Below the pieces are notes generated by a model. It was not told the origin of the DNA, did not search any database, and saw only the letters and a program-made list of their open reading frames with translations. Both the position numbers and the translations under genes were made by a program. From Macropodus opercularis (lineage: Eukaryota; Chordata; Actinopteri; Anabantiformes; Osphronemidae), in the NCBI GenBank assembly GCA_030770545.1, contig CM061102.1, positions 13,570,501-13,634,500 of the forward strand: DNA of 64,000 bases, given 5' to 3'. Shown here piece after piece: positions 41,662 through 55,000 of this stretch. How positions within the stretch are numbered: the stretch's first letter is position 1; each line of letters opens with the position of its first letter.

Positions 41662-44600
41662 CTACAGCCTCTGGATCAGAATAGCTGAAGCTCCTCCACC
41701 TCCGTTGCAGATGCTTGCCAGCCCGTACTGACCAGACTTCAGGTTGTGAACCATGTGACCCACGATTCTCGCCCCTGACATGCTGATAAAAGAAGGGGAA
41801 GTTAAGTAACCTACACCATTTTTAACTTTGTTACGGTTCAGTTCTCTCTTTCGTCTCCTCTCAGCTTACCCAATTGGATGACCTAGTGACACGGCTCCAC
41901 CGTTGACGTTAACTTTTGCTGGGTCAATGTCCAACATTTTGATGTTGGCCAGGACGACCACGCTGAAAGCTTCATTGATCTCCCACATGGTGATGTCATC
42001 CTTCTTCAACCCTGCTGCATCCAGCACCTAACATACAAAAGGAAGTTCTGAGAGAACCATATTCATAAACCAAGTTGACTGCTGGGCAGAGGCTCATGGC
42101 TATTATTTAAAACTAAACTCTATGAGTTTAAAGCACTTCTTTATTTACAGGCCCTGCTACGGAAATGACTCTAAACAGAACCACATTTACACTCACCTTT
42201 GGCACAGCATAGGCAGGAGCAATAGGGAAATCAATAGGTGCAACTGCAGCGTCAGCAAAAGCTAAAAACAACACAGAAAAATAAATAAATAAACAAACTA
42301 CTGTACAACTTTTCAAATTTTAACATGTGACACGAAATCCTGAGTATTGTACAGAATTAAGCTTTTTTTTCTAAAGTATTATTAAGACTTTCAAGCAGCC
42401 TACATCACTCTAAGCATTAAAGATGATTCATGTTTCACCTGTAAACCTATATTTCCAATGAGCTTAGTGTATATGCATGTGTGTAGCGCTCACAGACAAT
42501 CCTTGCCAGTGGAGTGACGTTAAGTCTCTTTGCAGAATCTGCTGTCATCAAAACAAGAGCAGCAGCTCCATCGTTCAGTGTGCTCGCATTGGCTGCCGTC
42601 ACGGTGCCTAAAAATCAAAACAAGTGAACCAGTGCCCGCAAAATGTACATGCAAACAGACAAAATCTTTCAGCAATGATTCTTGAAATTGCACAACAGGC
42701 AGTTTTGGATGTTGTTGGCACCCACAGTGTAAAGGACATCTTTGTTTACATTTCTTATAGCGTCAGTAGACAATCAATGACATGCATTAAATAACCTTCG
42801 ATGACTTTTATATCTAAACTGTTGAGGCAGTCTATTGTAATTTACATGTTAGCATGTGTACATATGTTCTAAACCCCCCTGCTCTTTCACCTACATCCTT
42901 ATCATGTTCAGTGTGTCTCCTACTGCAATAATCGGGAGCCCGCGAGTCAATTGTTAAGCTTAACACTGTCATGAAGCAACAGCAGCAGGTTCATGCAATG
43001 ACCTGTCCACTCAATGAGTCTGGCTCACAGATTCATGGTCAGTAGACCTTTTACCATTTTCTTTCTGGAACACTGCCCTTAGTTTGGGAACTTTGCTGAA
43101 ATCGACTCTCCTCCACTCCTCATCCTCAGACACAACCACATCAGGTTTTCCTACAGATAATAAAAAAAGAAAAATCTGTCAACAACACATCTGCTTTGCT
43201 ATTTAAATGAGAGATGTTACATCAAAGCCCAAAAGAATGAAGCGTGCTATAATCCTCTACCTTTCTGGGGAATGCTAACTGGTACAATCTCTTTGGCGAG
43301 CACACCAGACTCGTACGCCACTTTACTGCGGCTGTATGAGCTGATGGCATAGGTGTCCTGCTCCTCCCTGGTGATTTTGTAGTTCTTTGCTGTGTTTTCT
43401 GCACAGTTTCCCTGTTAAACAGAAATGAAATAGCAAACACTGCTCACTCTAGAAATGCAAATTTGAATTTAAATGATTTTGTACAAATTTCGCCAGTACT
43501 AGTGATCTATAATAACAAAAGACTATATATTTTTACAGGAAGGCAACAGATGATGTATCGTTACCAGACAGTTACCATGTGGAATTTGTTGTAGACATCT
43601 GTGAGCCCGTCTTTGACAATTAGATCTTCCATCTTCACTCCTCCATAGGCTGGGGTCTCTCTGGCCATTACATATGGTACATTGGACATGCTCTCCATGC
43701 CCCCTGCCACCATCACGTCCTAAAATCACATGTACACACACACAGCTGTAAAGGAACCTGGGTTTGTCTAGACTAGTGTAAGCAAAGTCTAATGTGAATC
43801 ATCATAGCACACTGTGCAGCCCTTGAGTACTGTACCTTGTATGGGGCTGCGTTTTTATTTTTTAATACAAACTGACATAGTATGAGAGAAATATACACAA
43901 TCATAAACTGCCAACATTATTTACAGCTCATGTAATGTCAAACCTACCTGATGTCCACACATAAGACTCTGGGCTGCCAACATGATGGACTTCATTCCAG
44001 AGGCACAGACTTTGTTAACGGTTGTTGCTGGAGTGCTCAGAAGTAATCCTAAAATAAAAAATAATAAAAAAATAAATTGTTGGGGATATTCGTATTTGAA
44101 TACAATTTATTTGTCCATACCTGCGCCAAGCAAGGCTTGTCTTGTGGGGGCCTGTCCTTCTCCTGCTTGAAGCACGTTACCCATATAGACCTCTTTCACT
44201 TCTTCGGGAGCGATCCCTAAAAACACAGGAAACGTTACACCAGCTCTACAAATATTCACTGCTACCAGTACATTGGGGTCAGTGAATCCACGTACAGTTC
44301 ATATCTACAACCCTGAATTCCAACCCACCTGCTTTGTCTACGGCTCCTTTGATGGCGACGGAGCCCAGTTTAGTGGCCGGTACTGCTGCCAGGCTGCCTT
44401 TGAAGGAGCCCACCGGAGTGCGGACCGCACTGACGATGACGACTTCCTACGACCACCAAATACACATACGCATGACGGTGCAGGTCAGACGTTTAGTTGT
44501 TAACAGACTACGGGCTTTAAAGTAAGTTACTTACATTGAGAGACGGGCGAGACGTGTAGGTCCTTGAGAGATATTTGTGAGCCTACAGTAACAGGACAGT

Positions 44601-45182
44601 CAGATATGATACTGTAGAATTAATAGGCGAGCTTCGGTTTATAATTGTTTCTTTCTACTGCACAGCCAGTACTAAAAAGATGCTACATGAAGGACACTGA
44701 TGTGAGAAATATACGATATTATTCAGAGCAAAGAAGGGGGGACAGACACTTTAGCTAATGCTATTTATTGACGTAGCAAATTAACTGGGGCAACGTTAGC
44801 ATTAGCTCTTAGAATTTGATTTGGCGAGCTAACCCCCTTTGTTGTTGTTGTTGTTAGCTTCTTAGTAGGTTAGCTTAGCCTTAGCTAGTAAAACTACACA
44901 CAGTAGTCGGACGTAAGAGCAGCCTCACTAAAGCACTTCCAGGCACTTGCTGTAGCGGTTTTGAGTTGCTAGGTGTCTCCAAGCCGCTCATTTCAACCAA
45001 GGACGCTCAACGGACACCAAAAGGTTAACGGAGCAGTTGGACCCACCAGGGCCCCGCTGTGTTTACGGAAGGCTGAGCGGATTATAAACCAAGCTTCCCC
45101 ATGCGACAGACCGGACATTACACTCACTTACCAGGCGTTTGCAGAGCTGAGCACGCATGGTTAAAAGCCCACTCGATGCCAT
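41662..45182 (-). CDS. acat1: acetyl-CoA acetyltransferase, mitochondrial (acetoacetyl-CoA thiolase)
   Basis: Thiolase of the mitochondrial matrix that splits or forms acetoacetyl-CoA in ketone-body and isoleucine metabolism. Twelve exons join in frame: 45132-45182, 44535-44582, 44329-44446, 44121-44216, 43948-44048, 43576-43719, 43261-43411, 43055-43150, 42494-42607, 42197-42261, 41870-42027, 41662-41782, giving 420 aa (human 427). Visible motifs: basic N-terminal presequence, nucleophile Cys119 in NKVCASGMK, GGMESMSNVPYVM, NEAF near 346-349, GHPIG with His378, and the C-terminal thiolase signature SICNGGGGASA with Cys406, ending LIQRL as in mitochondrial ACAT1 (LIQKL) rather than cytosolic ACAT2. 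The exon 9 donor is T|GTGAGC, giving Ser in place of human Ala before FADAAV. Complete, with no lesion. The promoter carries a CRE and a CCAAT box. Confidence 0.95.
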
Positions 45183-45305
45183 GTCGGACTGACAGCGACA
45201 GGACAAGCGCAACACTTAAACCCGCGTCACCTTCAGCCACGCAGCTGAGGGGATAAACCCATCAGCCAATCGCAATGGGAGGTGTGTTTGCGTGACGTCA
45301 TCAAC
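45183..45305 (-). promoter_or_regulatory. acat1: acat1 proximal promoter with CRE and CCAAT box
   Basis: Immediately upstream of the acat1 ATG lie a palindromic cAMP response element TGACGTCA at 45293-45300 and, 22 bases closer to the gene, a CCAAT box (plus strand) at 45266-45270. The next gene's poly(A) signal is at 45505, so this promoter occupies a gap of roughly 300 bp. No TATA box is seen, as is usual for a housekeeping gene. Confidence 0.6.
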
Positions 45306-45504
45306 TGGCTGACGAAAGGCGTTATGGTCGTTGGAGTTTTGCTGTTGAATCAATCCATTTCCGGTCAACAACATTATTTACAAAACAAACAAACAATTTA
45401 AGAAACAATTAAGGACAGTTCATTTCTTTTAGCCTCACAACAGCCCGCTCCACCCAGCAGTGAGCTGTACTATAACTGTAGACGTGAAATTGCCGTGCTG
45501 CACG

Positions 45505-45510
45505 TTTATT
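45505..45510 (-). other. poly(A) signal of the MMP gene
   Basis: AATAAA on the minus strand, 306 bases after the MMP stop codon. Confidence 0.55.
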
Positions 45511-45815
45511 GTTGCAAAGGCAGAAACAATGAACAGTGACATTTGTACAATGCGTCCCATAATAAACTGCTGTTACCCGTAAAAAGCTCATCGGTCGTTA
45601 GAGTGATAAATCACCTCTTTACACTGATGGAGTTAAGTGTGTGTAAATGTTTTGTCTGTGTGTGACACAGGCGAACAGAGTTCCTTCACTCTGAGGCTAA
45701 TCTACTTTCACTTGCTATGATATACCACGATATAATTTTCAAAATCACATATTTCCATGCAGATTTCTAGCAAAAAGCAAAGATAAGCGTTTTAGGTGTG
45801 TGTGTTTTCATGTGT

Positions 45816-48476
45816 TTAGGGGCAATCCATCCAAGCATTGTTTAAAAAAGTGCGAAGAGCTCTTCTTAACGGATAGAGGTACTCTGTCTGTGTGTTTCCA
45901 TTTGAAAAGTACAGGTGACCTGAAAAGGGGAGACGTTATTAGGATTATACCAAACAGCAACACAGTGAAAATACTTTTACTTTTAGTACCTACTGTACCT
46001 TTGTTCTCAAACGCAGCATCCACTCTGTTGCCAATCCCTGGGAGCTCTGTTTGAATCAGTTTTGGGTACCCGGCATCCATTTTCCTGGTCCTGTCACTGT
46101 AACTGTGAGTAATACAAGGAGAAATGCTCATCAACACATGGCGTCTGGCTACGTAGCAAGGATTCAACATGTAGGTTGCTACTGTATAAGCATTACGTAC
46201 CTCCAGTATTTGTTATTCACAAAGAGGAGAGTTCGGCTCGTCAGTGACACGTGAACAGCAGCATCTACCTTGGTGACAGAAGCAGGAAAGCCAAAGTCTG
46301 TGAGAGGTTTGGGGTAACCCGGTGAGATGGTGTTTCCTCTGACTTCCCAGTAGTGAGCCCCTGTGATATAAGAACACAATTACAACATGTTCCAGTCTGG
46401 TTCTAGAATGAATATTATGTTCTTAGTTGGTTTTTATTAGCAGAAAATTACATTGTTATTAATTTAGCTATTTTCGTACCTTCAAAGAAAATTGCTGTAT
46501 GTCTTGAATTCTCATAAGCAGCATCAATTTTTCTGATTCGAGGCCAGACAGATTGAATTTTGTTCACTGTGATGCCATCCCAGGAGCTGCCCCTTTTCCA
46601 GAAATGTCTGAGAAAGAAAGATAGAACTGCATCACAAACTTACAGTGATGTGATCTCACAACAGGAAAAACAACAATAACCAAAGACTCACCCATCTTTA
46701 AAGAAGTAGAGGTAACTCTGAATGGAGGTTATGGCATCAAAAACTAGGTCCCTGTTGCACCTGTCTGGAAGTTGCTCTGTTGTGGGCGTGGGAATTGGTT
46801 CGGGCCTTGGGTTTGGACGTGGTTTTTTAGTAGGCTGTGGATTTGGGTCAGGTTTAGTTGTCGGTTGAGCTGATGTTGCTCTGACTCCTATAAGAAAAAA
46901 AAAAGCTGTGATGGCAATGCTGAGCGTAATAGAAACAGAAGCCAGTGAATGTTTTGGGCTCTCACCGTAGATTTCTTGTACTCCCTGTCGGTCATCATCT
47001 GGTAGTTTGTACCCCTCTGTGTTGACATACTGGTAGGTAGGAAACATCAGCGCAGTCTGGACCTGAGAGTGGGCCAGTCCGAGCGCATGTCCAAACTCGT
47101 GGGCCGCCACCAAGAAAAGGTTGGTTCCTGTACATAGACTCATGTTGTTACTGTTAGTAAGCAGTTATTTATCGACTCACATCAATATCTCAATAACGAC
47201 GATTCAGTGTCATCACCTGCTGAGGTTAGAGTCCACTTTTCATCTTCATCAAAGTGGGTGTCTCCTCCCATGCCTTGTCCAGGGGAGAACGCGTGAGCCA
47301 AGACGCCACCCTGCCCGTCAAATGGGGAAAAATCTCCATGACCTGGATTTTGGAGAGGAAAATAGTCACGTTTTTATTTAATTCATTTCAAGTCACATTG
47401 ACTTAAAGGTGCTGGAAGTATTGAATTACTTTGAGCCTGGAATGTAATCATAATGTCAGCAGTGCCGCTGTCAATTTTTTTGAAGTCCAAAGGAACAACA
47501 TCACTGTAGAGACTCAGAGCCCTGGCTATGGTCGTGTCCACTTCACTTCGACTCAGGTCTGGTGTGTAGTCAGTTATCCTGTGACATGCAGAGTGAGTTA
47601 GCAGCTTGACTGTGTGAGCGCCTGTCATTGGTTGTTCTGACATGTAGATGCCGTGTTGTACCTGTATGTGACCAAAGTCTTGTCCCACTTAGGTCGACCA
47701 TCGAAGTGGCCATATCTGCTCACATCTGTGAAACCACAGCGGGGGCGCTCCATCACGTCCAGGGTGTTGGCGTCCAACTTCCCTGTCACCTGCAGGCCAA
47801 AAAACCCCTGCATTTTTTTGAGCGTGTCGTCGAAGGAGTCTAGCGAGCTGCGCCAGACGCTGTCGGGGGCACTGACACCCACCTCAGAGAAAAACTGGGA
47901 CAGGTACTCCTGCAATGACAATAAGACACAACACAAACTCACTTTTGTTTTGTTTTGTCATCCTGCCTTCACAGTTATTCTTACTGCAGTCAGAGTTAAC
48001 AATTTTTCCTGCCATGGTGTGGAACTATAGGCTGTGCTCAGTATAGAATCAAATCACATTGATCCAGTACAGTAGCATGATTGAAAAATTCCAATTAATA
48101 ACCTTATTGTTTCTTTAAACAATCAGATTTGTTTGGCTGCACACTGCACAGTGCACATACCTTATACGCAAACGTCTCGTTTCTGTTTTTGATCTGAAAT
48201 TCTAGAACCTAATTTTTAAGAGTGACCACTGTTTTACTGTTACCAAAAATACCAGGTCATCTTTTTTAACTGTAGCAATAACAGCTTTACACGCCTCTCT
48301 TCTTTCCCAGGTTAACTAACACAAACAAACATAACGATATTCAACCTTAGGGAACCCCTGATGTTTACCTGGGCTTTGGAGAGCTCTTCTTGGCCGGGTG
48401 CAACAGTAGGCGCAGCTCCACACAGTGCACAAAACAACATTACAATCCCAGTTTTAACAGCCAGTGCACCTTCCAT
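45816..48476 (-). CDS. secreted matrix metalloproteinase (collagenase/stromelysin/MMP20 class)
   Basis: Zinc endopeptidase acting on extracellular matrix. Ten exons in frame: 48369-48476, 47662-47909, 47430-47578, 47217-47342, 46966-47127, 46692-46887, 46480-46607, 46201-46360, 45999-46102, 45816-45919, giving 494 aa; exon lengths 149, 126, 162, 160 and 104 are those usual for this MMP class. Order: signal peptide (about 1-22), propeptide with cysteine switch PRCGFTD (Cys94), catalytic domain with HEFGHALGLAH (His220, 224, 230) and Met-turn, a proline-rich hinge (about 268-306), and a four-blade hemopexin domain bounded by Cys308 and Cys493. No furin RXKR site or TM segment, so it is a secreted, protease-activated type. 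The zinc-site text resembles MMP20; fish mmp13 or mmp30 are alternatives. Location beside acat1 matches the human 11q22 MMP cluster. The switch is PRCGFTD instead of PRCGVPD. Confidence 0.92.
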
Positions 48477-51400
48477 GATTCTGTTCTTCTACTGCAGAGA
48501 GGCAGTAAATCCAGATGTTGAATCTGTTCAAATACGAAGGCGGAATGTACTTGCAAGTTGTTTCCTGAAACAGTCAATTTGAAGATAAATAGGCAGAGAA
48601 AGACGTGTGATGGGGCAATGAAGCATTCCTGTAATTGTCTGAACAGGCCCATTAGAACACGAAACATCTAGAGAAAGTAATAAGCAACATAAGTGGGAGG
48701 TGGAGGGTACAGGAGGTAGGATGAGGTTGACAGTAGAGGTTTGAAGGCTTGTATGAACTAGAATCAGTCAAAGTGTAAACGGATCTCTACACTTCTTTTG
48801 GTAAATTCCTTAGAAAATCAATTTATAGCGTTTGGGCTTGTAAGGGCTGTGGGATGCTGGAGCCTGTCTCAGATGGTTTTAAGATATGGAGGAGGTTTCA
48901 TACAGAAAAAAAGTGTTTCTATCTATCTAAAGTCTTTCTATATAAAGTTTCATATATTCTTTACAAGGTAAAATCCAACAATCAGGTGGTGTTTACAGAA
49001 TTTCTGTTTTGTCAAGCATTTGAACCACTGGACTATCAGAGCATGTAATGTCTCGTATTACCAGTGTGTTAGGCAACTACTCAGTCACCCAAATTCCAGA
49101 CCAAAAAAACAAAACAAAACACCTATTTACAGAAAAACGATCAATCACACCTTTAGTAATTCTATGTTTTCATGGCAACTGTCAGTTTTCTGTTACTACA
49201 GTTTTTTTTACTTTGCATGTAGGAAACTGAGTCTGTGTTGATTTCAATCATTTGTGATGTTTTGTAGTTTGTGCTATTTTCTAATTTGACCTGATTGTAT
49301 TTCCTGTTTTTCAGGAAACTCTGGGAAACCTTTGGTAATTTTTGATTAAAAAAAAGAATCAAATTTTTTTTTTTTGTTTGTTTGTTTATGTTTATTTCTG
49401 ATGAATATAAGAAATTTAATTATCCTTTCCTTGTTGGGAGTCATTTGTAGTTGCTGAAATACATTATTTATTTGTCAAAGTTATTTAAGTAAGTCTGTGA
49501 ATGACACCGTGAAAGGCAGCAGAAATGTTCTGTCCAGATCCAGTTCAGGTTTGTGGTTTTTCATGACAATCAAAACATGTGGTTGCTCAAGAACTAAGGG
49601 AAAAATTCATGGAGAGGTCTGAAAAGCTGAAGGTCAACCTGGAAGAACTACAGAGGATATGTGAGAAGCTGGAGCAGAGATCAACACACTGTGTCAGATG
49701 TGGGCGGAGTTTCAGACGGTTCTGAGACGAGTGTCTGAGGAAACTGAGGAAAACAAAAAGTTAGCAGATGCCATCACACAGTCAGCTGATCAGAGCAGGA
49801 AGACGGTTGATAAGTTCAAAAAGATGAAGACAGAGTTGACAGGAAGCACAGACAAATAGAAGACCATACCTGAACTGGGACGTCTCCATTAACTATATAC
49901 TAGATATAGATCTGTCATACCTCTATGACCTATAATGTTGTAAACAAGCTCTTAACGGTCAGAATGGATTCACTCCCGGTTCATCCAGGACAGGTCCATC
50001 ACAGATCAACAGAACCACTGACCTGTTCTCAGATCAGTGCTTTTGTGTGAAACAGGTTTGAGATGTAAATGTTTCACAGTTTTACAAAACTCAAAATACA
50101 AGGCAAAGTTTGCTTAGACTGACTAGTTTTATTTTATTTTTTACGGCCACTAGATGCCGCCAAAGTTTACTCCAAATTCCCCACAAGGGAAAGACAAAAC
50201 TAAATGGCTGCTACGTACAAAACAGAAGAAAAATCAATAAACACAGATCCAGATTATATTAATAAATGCAGCAAGAACATGAAACGAGTAACCAAAAATG
50301 CATGACGAAGTGACCCAATAACAAACACAACCAGAACAAGAAACATACTAACATCCTCTCTGTTCTCACCGTAGGTATTTACTACTACGTAGATGTAAAC
50401 ATTGATTTAATATAATCTATAGGATGTCTGATATGACAAGTTCCAGTGGAGATTTACAAACTCTTTCTTAGCTCAGAACAACATTTACTGGTACAGCATG
50501 AAGCTCAACCCAGCACTATGAAGCAGAACCCTTCAACAGCAACAGGAAACTGTCTCACACTGTCAGAACTGATCCAGAACCTGCATTTAAGTTGAGGAGA
50601 GAAAGCAGAAAAGGCTGCAGGTGTTTGGGGAAACATGTTGGTTTCTTGAAACTGAAACGTATCCACTGCTTAAGCAGCAGGTTTGATTGATACCTGCATT
50701 ATTATGAAAGGCTTCTCAGTTTGACTTGTTGGTCTTACACTACAACACTATGGTGTGTTGGACTTGGGCCTTTTATGGAGCCTTTAACAGGGAATCTATA
50801 GATTTCACTCCCGTCCCCTGATTGGTTCTAGTGTCATTTTAAAAAGATGAGTGCAGCTCAGTAATAGCTATGATAATAATGTTTATATATTTACCAACTG
50901 AAGCCAAAACCCATCTAACTTCCCTGCAAGGTTTTATTACGTCAAATGTAGTTTGACAAACTACCAATTAGATGATGACTTTGATTGTAAAGCTGCAGAA
51001 ACCAGCAGCTGTTTCTGATCAGTGAGTCAAGCTGAAACTGATCTGCTGGTTCAGGACCAGTTCAACCAGTGCAGGACACTAAATACTGAATGTTGCTGTG
51101 TTCACACCGTGACCAGTGAACTAACATGAACCTGAACATTCCAATCCAGCGTCAGCTTGATGGCTATAGAGCCGTGGACGTCCACATGAATGAATTGTCA
51201 TGGCAAAAACCTGAGACGCCATCGCTCTGAGAAGTCGCGTTGTGACAAATTGTCATCGGTTCATGACGTCTCTGTGCTGATTTTATCGCTTGGAGCAGAA
51301 GTGACGAAGAGACACCGACCACATTAATCTGATAGGAGCAGCTCAGCCCGTCCTGGTTGTCAAGGTAACGAACCACAGTCCCATTTATCAGTGGTGACTT

Positions 51401-52000
51401 CCTTCCATCATGTTAGAAAAATTCATATGTTGTTATCCTGTCACTTGCCCGTGTGACCTTGCTCCATTTATACTTTTACACATTTATACATACTTCATTT
51501 TATTGTATAGAGACAGAACCTGGACAAGTCACCCGTCCAGCACGTAGACACAGAACTGTTAGCGCCTACAGGGGGTTTAGAGCCACTGCTGATCTGAGCT
51601 TCGTGACTGAGGGCGGAACCACAGAGAAGCCACGATAGCATCAATGAACACCTCCACAAGCTTCTTATCAGATCTAAATTTCATTGAAAGGAGCTGTAGA
51701 GAATTCACTCTTTTTTAGTCAGGAACCAGCGGAAGGACAAGCACAAACTCACATTTATTACAGAGACATAAGACCAGCTCCTTTTTTTTTTTTTGGTCCT
51801 AGTACCTTAAGTATCAGAAACCTATTGATTGAACTACTGTCCTTAACTTGCTAATGGGAACCTATTCAATACCAGAAGATTTGTCAATGGTAGCACTGCT
51901 TCTCCTGAAGTAAACTAGAGTTGAGCCGAGCCTCAGACGTGTCGGAGCGAAGCATCACCTGGTTCTGGTAAAGATCTGCGCTGACTGACTCCAGTTGGAC
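48477..52000. other. intergenic region between the MMP and SRCR-Ig genes
   Basis: A divergent gene pair flanks this 3.5 kb. It contains the broken coiled-coil coding fragment at 49582-49859 and otherwise no recognised gene. A T tract lies near 51782. The promoters of both flanking genes should lie at its two ends, but no clear core elements were identified. Confidence 0.55.
49582..49859 (+). pseudogene. coiled-coil coding remnant with frameshift
   Basis: Two adjacent frames read as one charged, heptad-rich helix. The first (49582 to about 49675) starts VAQELREKFMERSEKLKVN and runs to ICEKLE. The second continues as INTLCQMWAEFQTVLRRVSE and on to KKMKTELTGSTDK with a stop at 49857-49859. They join if one base is missing near 49673-49676; in the first frame a stop follows at 49723-49725. 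No donor, acceptor or upstream exon was recognised, and the protein family is unknown to me. It could be a pseudogene, a terminal exon with a sequence error, or a retained gene fragment. Confidence 0.45.
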
Positions 52001-55000
52001 ATGGATCAGCTGCTGCTGCTGCTGCTGCTGCTGTGGAGCTCAGGTACGACTCTGCTCTACACGGTGAATGAAATAGACACATTGTTCGAGCTTCAAGCAG
52101 AAGCCCGATATCAAAACACAAGAAAAGCTGAGGCTGCGTCTGTCAGAGCAGTGGCAGGCCATCAGGGAGAGCTATGCCGTATCTGCTGGCCTAACATAAC
52201 CAGAAATTGTGATCATAATTATTATTTATTTTTTTCTAAATATGTATTTAAACGTATTCTCATGTCATATTATATATCTATTCAGTTCACTCCTTGGAAC
52301 ATTTCAAGCTAGAGTTTCAATTCAATCACAATGCAGCAAGCTTGTGTTGTCAGGCTGTATGAAATTTGCTTGACGTCTTCAGAATCCACAGTGAGGAAGT
52401 AAAGTAAGAGAAGTAAACGGGCTCAGAGAGTTGACAGATAGTTGTGATAGCCAATTAGATTACGAGGCTGCAAATGTAAGGCCAGCTGGCATCGCCGTGG
52501 AACATGACAACAACGCGTCCTGTGAATGGAGGCAGCGCTATTGCTATGCGTTAGCTAACCAAATAGATCTGCTAGCTTTTAACCTAAAATGGCTGAAAGA
52601 GGAGGAGACATAGATCAACACTGTCACACATATAGTTGGTTGCTGTTAATGAAGGAGTAAAACTTTAGCATGGTGAGGTGATTTCGTCAGTCATTCTGCT
52701 CACTGTCTCAGTGTTGAGCCCAGTAGTGTTCTGAAATTTCCAGTAAGGGAAGTGAGCAGTTTTGTCGGTCCCTAAATTCAGAATTGCCAGTAGGTGAGAC
52801 ATCTGCTCAGGATGTGGATGATCCAGCAGTGACCAGCTGTCATGTGTCAGGTTAACCTGATCTGTGTGTGTCATGTCCACTAGTTCTCTAGTTTTTAGTC
52901 CTCTCAGTGTTTAGTGAAGACACTTTTTTGTTTTAAACTAAACATGTGCGTCATACACACACGTTAAAATGTGCTGGTTCTGTTCAGAGCCATGGTCCAA
53001 TCAGAAGGCTGCTCTATACTGACATCTATTCTCTGATTTCCTCCTCAGGAGTCCAGGCTGTAGGAAAACCAATTTCAGAAGGTTGAAAAAACTAAAAATC
53101 TCAACATTAGCTGTCACAGTATACTGTCACCTTTTACTGATGACTCTCTGTTTTCTGTTCAGACCCTGTTAGGTTGGTGGGTGGAGACAGTCACTGTGCA
53201 GGTGGGCTGGAGCTGAATCACGAAGGAGACTGGAAACCACTGTTTCACGCTGACTGGACTGTGAAGGAAGCAGCTGTTGTCTGTAGAAACTTGGACTGTG
53301 GTTCTGCTATTTCGGTAGGACGTAGACAGGAGTCTTCAGTCAGATACGTGTGGTGGATCACTCCTCCCTGTTTTTATTTTGGATCTGAGGAGTGTGTAAG
53401 CTTATTTTACACTACCTTCATGCTGGACATCACCTGCTCAGGTGAGCTCACCATTGACATCATCAGGCCACATAGAAACACACAGGCACATGTTTCATTT
53501 TTTTATCTGTTAGACATTTACAAGGAGTGGAACATCTGTGCAAAGAGTCGTCAGCAGAAGATGAGCATCCTGTGTCAGAGGCTGTACAAGTCCAGAGTCA
53601 GGAACTGTTCAGAGGAAATCACAACACTGAACACAGCCTGGTCTAACATTTCCCATTTTATCACCAGAAGAACCATCCCTGTACATTAACCTGAACTTGT
53701 GTTAGTTCTGAGTTCAGTTTGTTTCAGGACATCTCTTTACGGAGCGTCTACTGTTTTTTCTCTCTTTGTTTCATGTCTCCAGACTCTGTCAGGCTCCTGG
53801 GTGGTGCTGGTCTGTGTTCAGGCAGACTGGAGGTCTGGTCCAACCAGCGCTGGTCCTCAGTGTGTGAAGCTGACTTTGACCAGCAGGATGCAGAGGTGGT
53901 CTGTAGGGAGCTTGGCTGTGGGGCTCCTTCGGCCCTCCAGGGGGCTCTCTATGGAGAGGTGGAGGCTCCAGTGTGGTCCAAAGAGTTCCAGTGTGGAGGT
54001 CACGAGTCTGCTCTGCTGGACTGTAGCAGCTCAGACTCAGCTAGAACCATCTGCTCACCTGGCAAAGCTGTTGGACTCACCTGCTCAGGTAGACGAGGAG
54101 CTGCAGCTTAGATGTGGTTCATTTCTGTTGTAGTAAAGGTCACTCTATTGTTTTACTGATGACGCTCTGCTTTCTGTTCAGAACCTGATGAAATCAGGTT
54201 GGTGGGAGGAGACAGTCGCTGTGCAGGTGGACTAGAGCTAAAACATGAAGGTGAATGGAGACCAGTAGATGGGAATCACTGGAGCCTGAAGGAAGCAGCT
54301 GTTATGTGTAGAGAGCTGGACTGTGGTTCTGCTGTTTCGTTAGAATTCAGAGAGTCCTCAGGCAGATCTGTGTGGTGGCTCAATTCTGCTTGTGTTACGT
54401 CTGGATCTGCTCTGAGGGAGTGTGTAAAATTATCATATTCTGCTACCTCGACCCTGAACCTCAACTGCTCAGGTAAGGACATCAGTGACATTATCAGGCT
54501 ACTTAGCATAAATCCTGTTGTTCTGTGGTCATGCTCTCAGTGGATCTAGTCAGTCTCCAGCTAGTGATCCTACTGTTAGTTGGATTAACAACAACATGCA
54601 TGTTTTTAATTTGTGAGGAAGAAGTTGCTGAGCAATAAAAACGATTTCTAGAGTTAATTCTTAACAGAAGTCATCTCAAAGCAGGTTTAAGTCTTTACTG
54701 AACATGAAAAGGCATCTACTTAGAAAACCAACAAATCCCATTGGATACAGTGTAGAGGAAACCCTTCATACAATACCAGCAGAACCAGGCACAAGGTGGA
54801 AGGACATCGGCCCCAACTTGCTGAACGCCAGAGCTAGTTTTTGTGTGTATGAAGATTCATGCTAACAAGAACAAACTGGAATCTGTTGATCCATCCAGAG
54901 TTGATCCTTTAATCCTGATGCTCCAGTTTTTGTAATAGAATACTGTGATCTGTACCATGGAATGCAGGATGAAACTAGTGTAATCTTACTTTGAAAGGCC

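Noticed and set aside
53719..54111. Overlapping frame starting LSGSWVVLVCVQADWRSGPT, seen in each eight-Cys exon
   Set aside because: It is the shadow of the real SRCR frame, repeated because the exons are near-identical.
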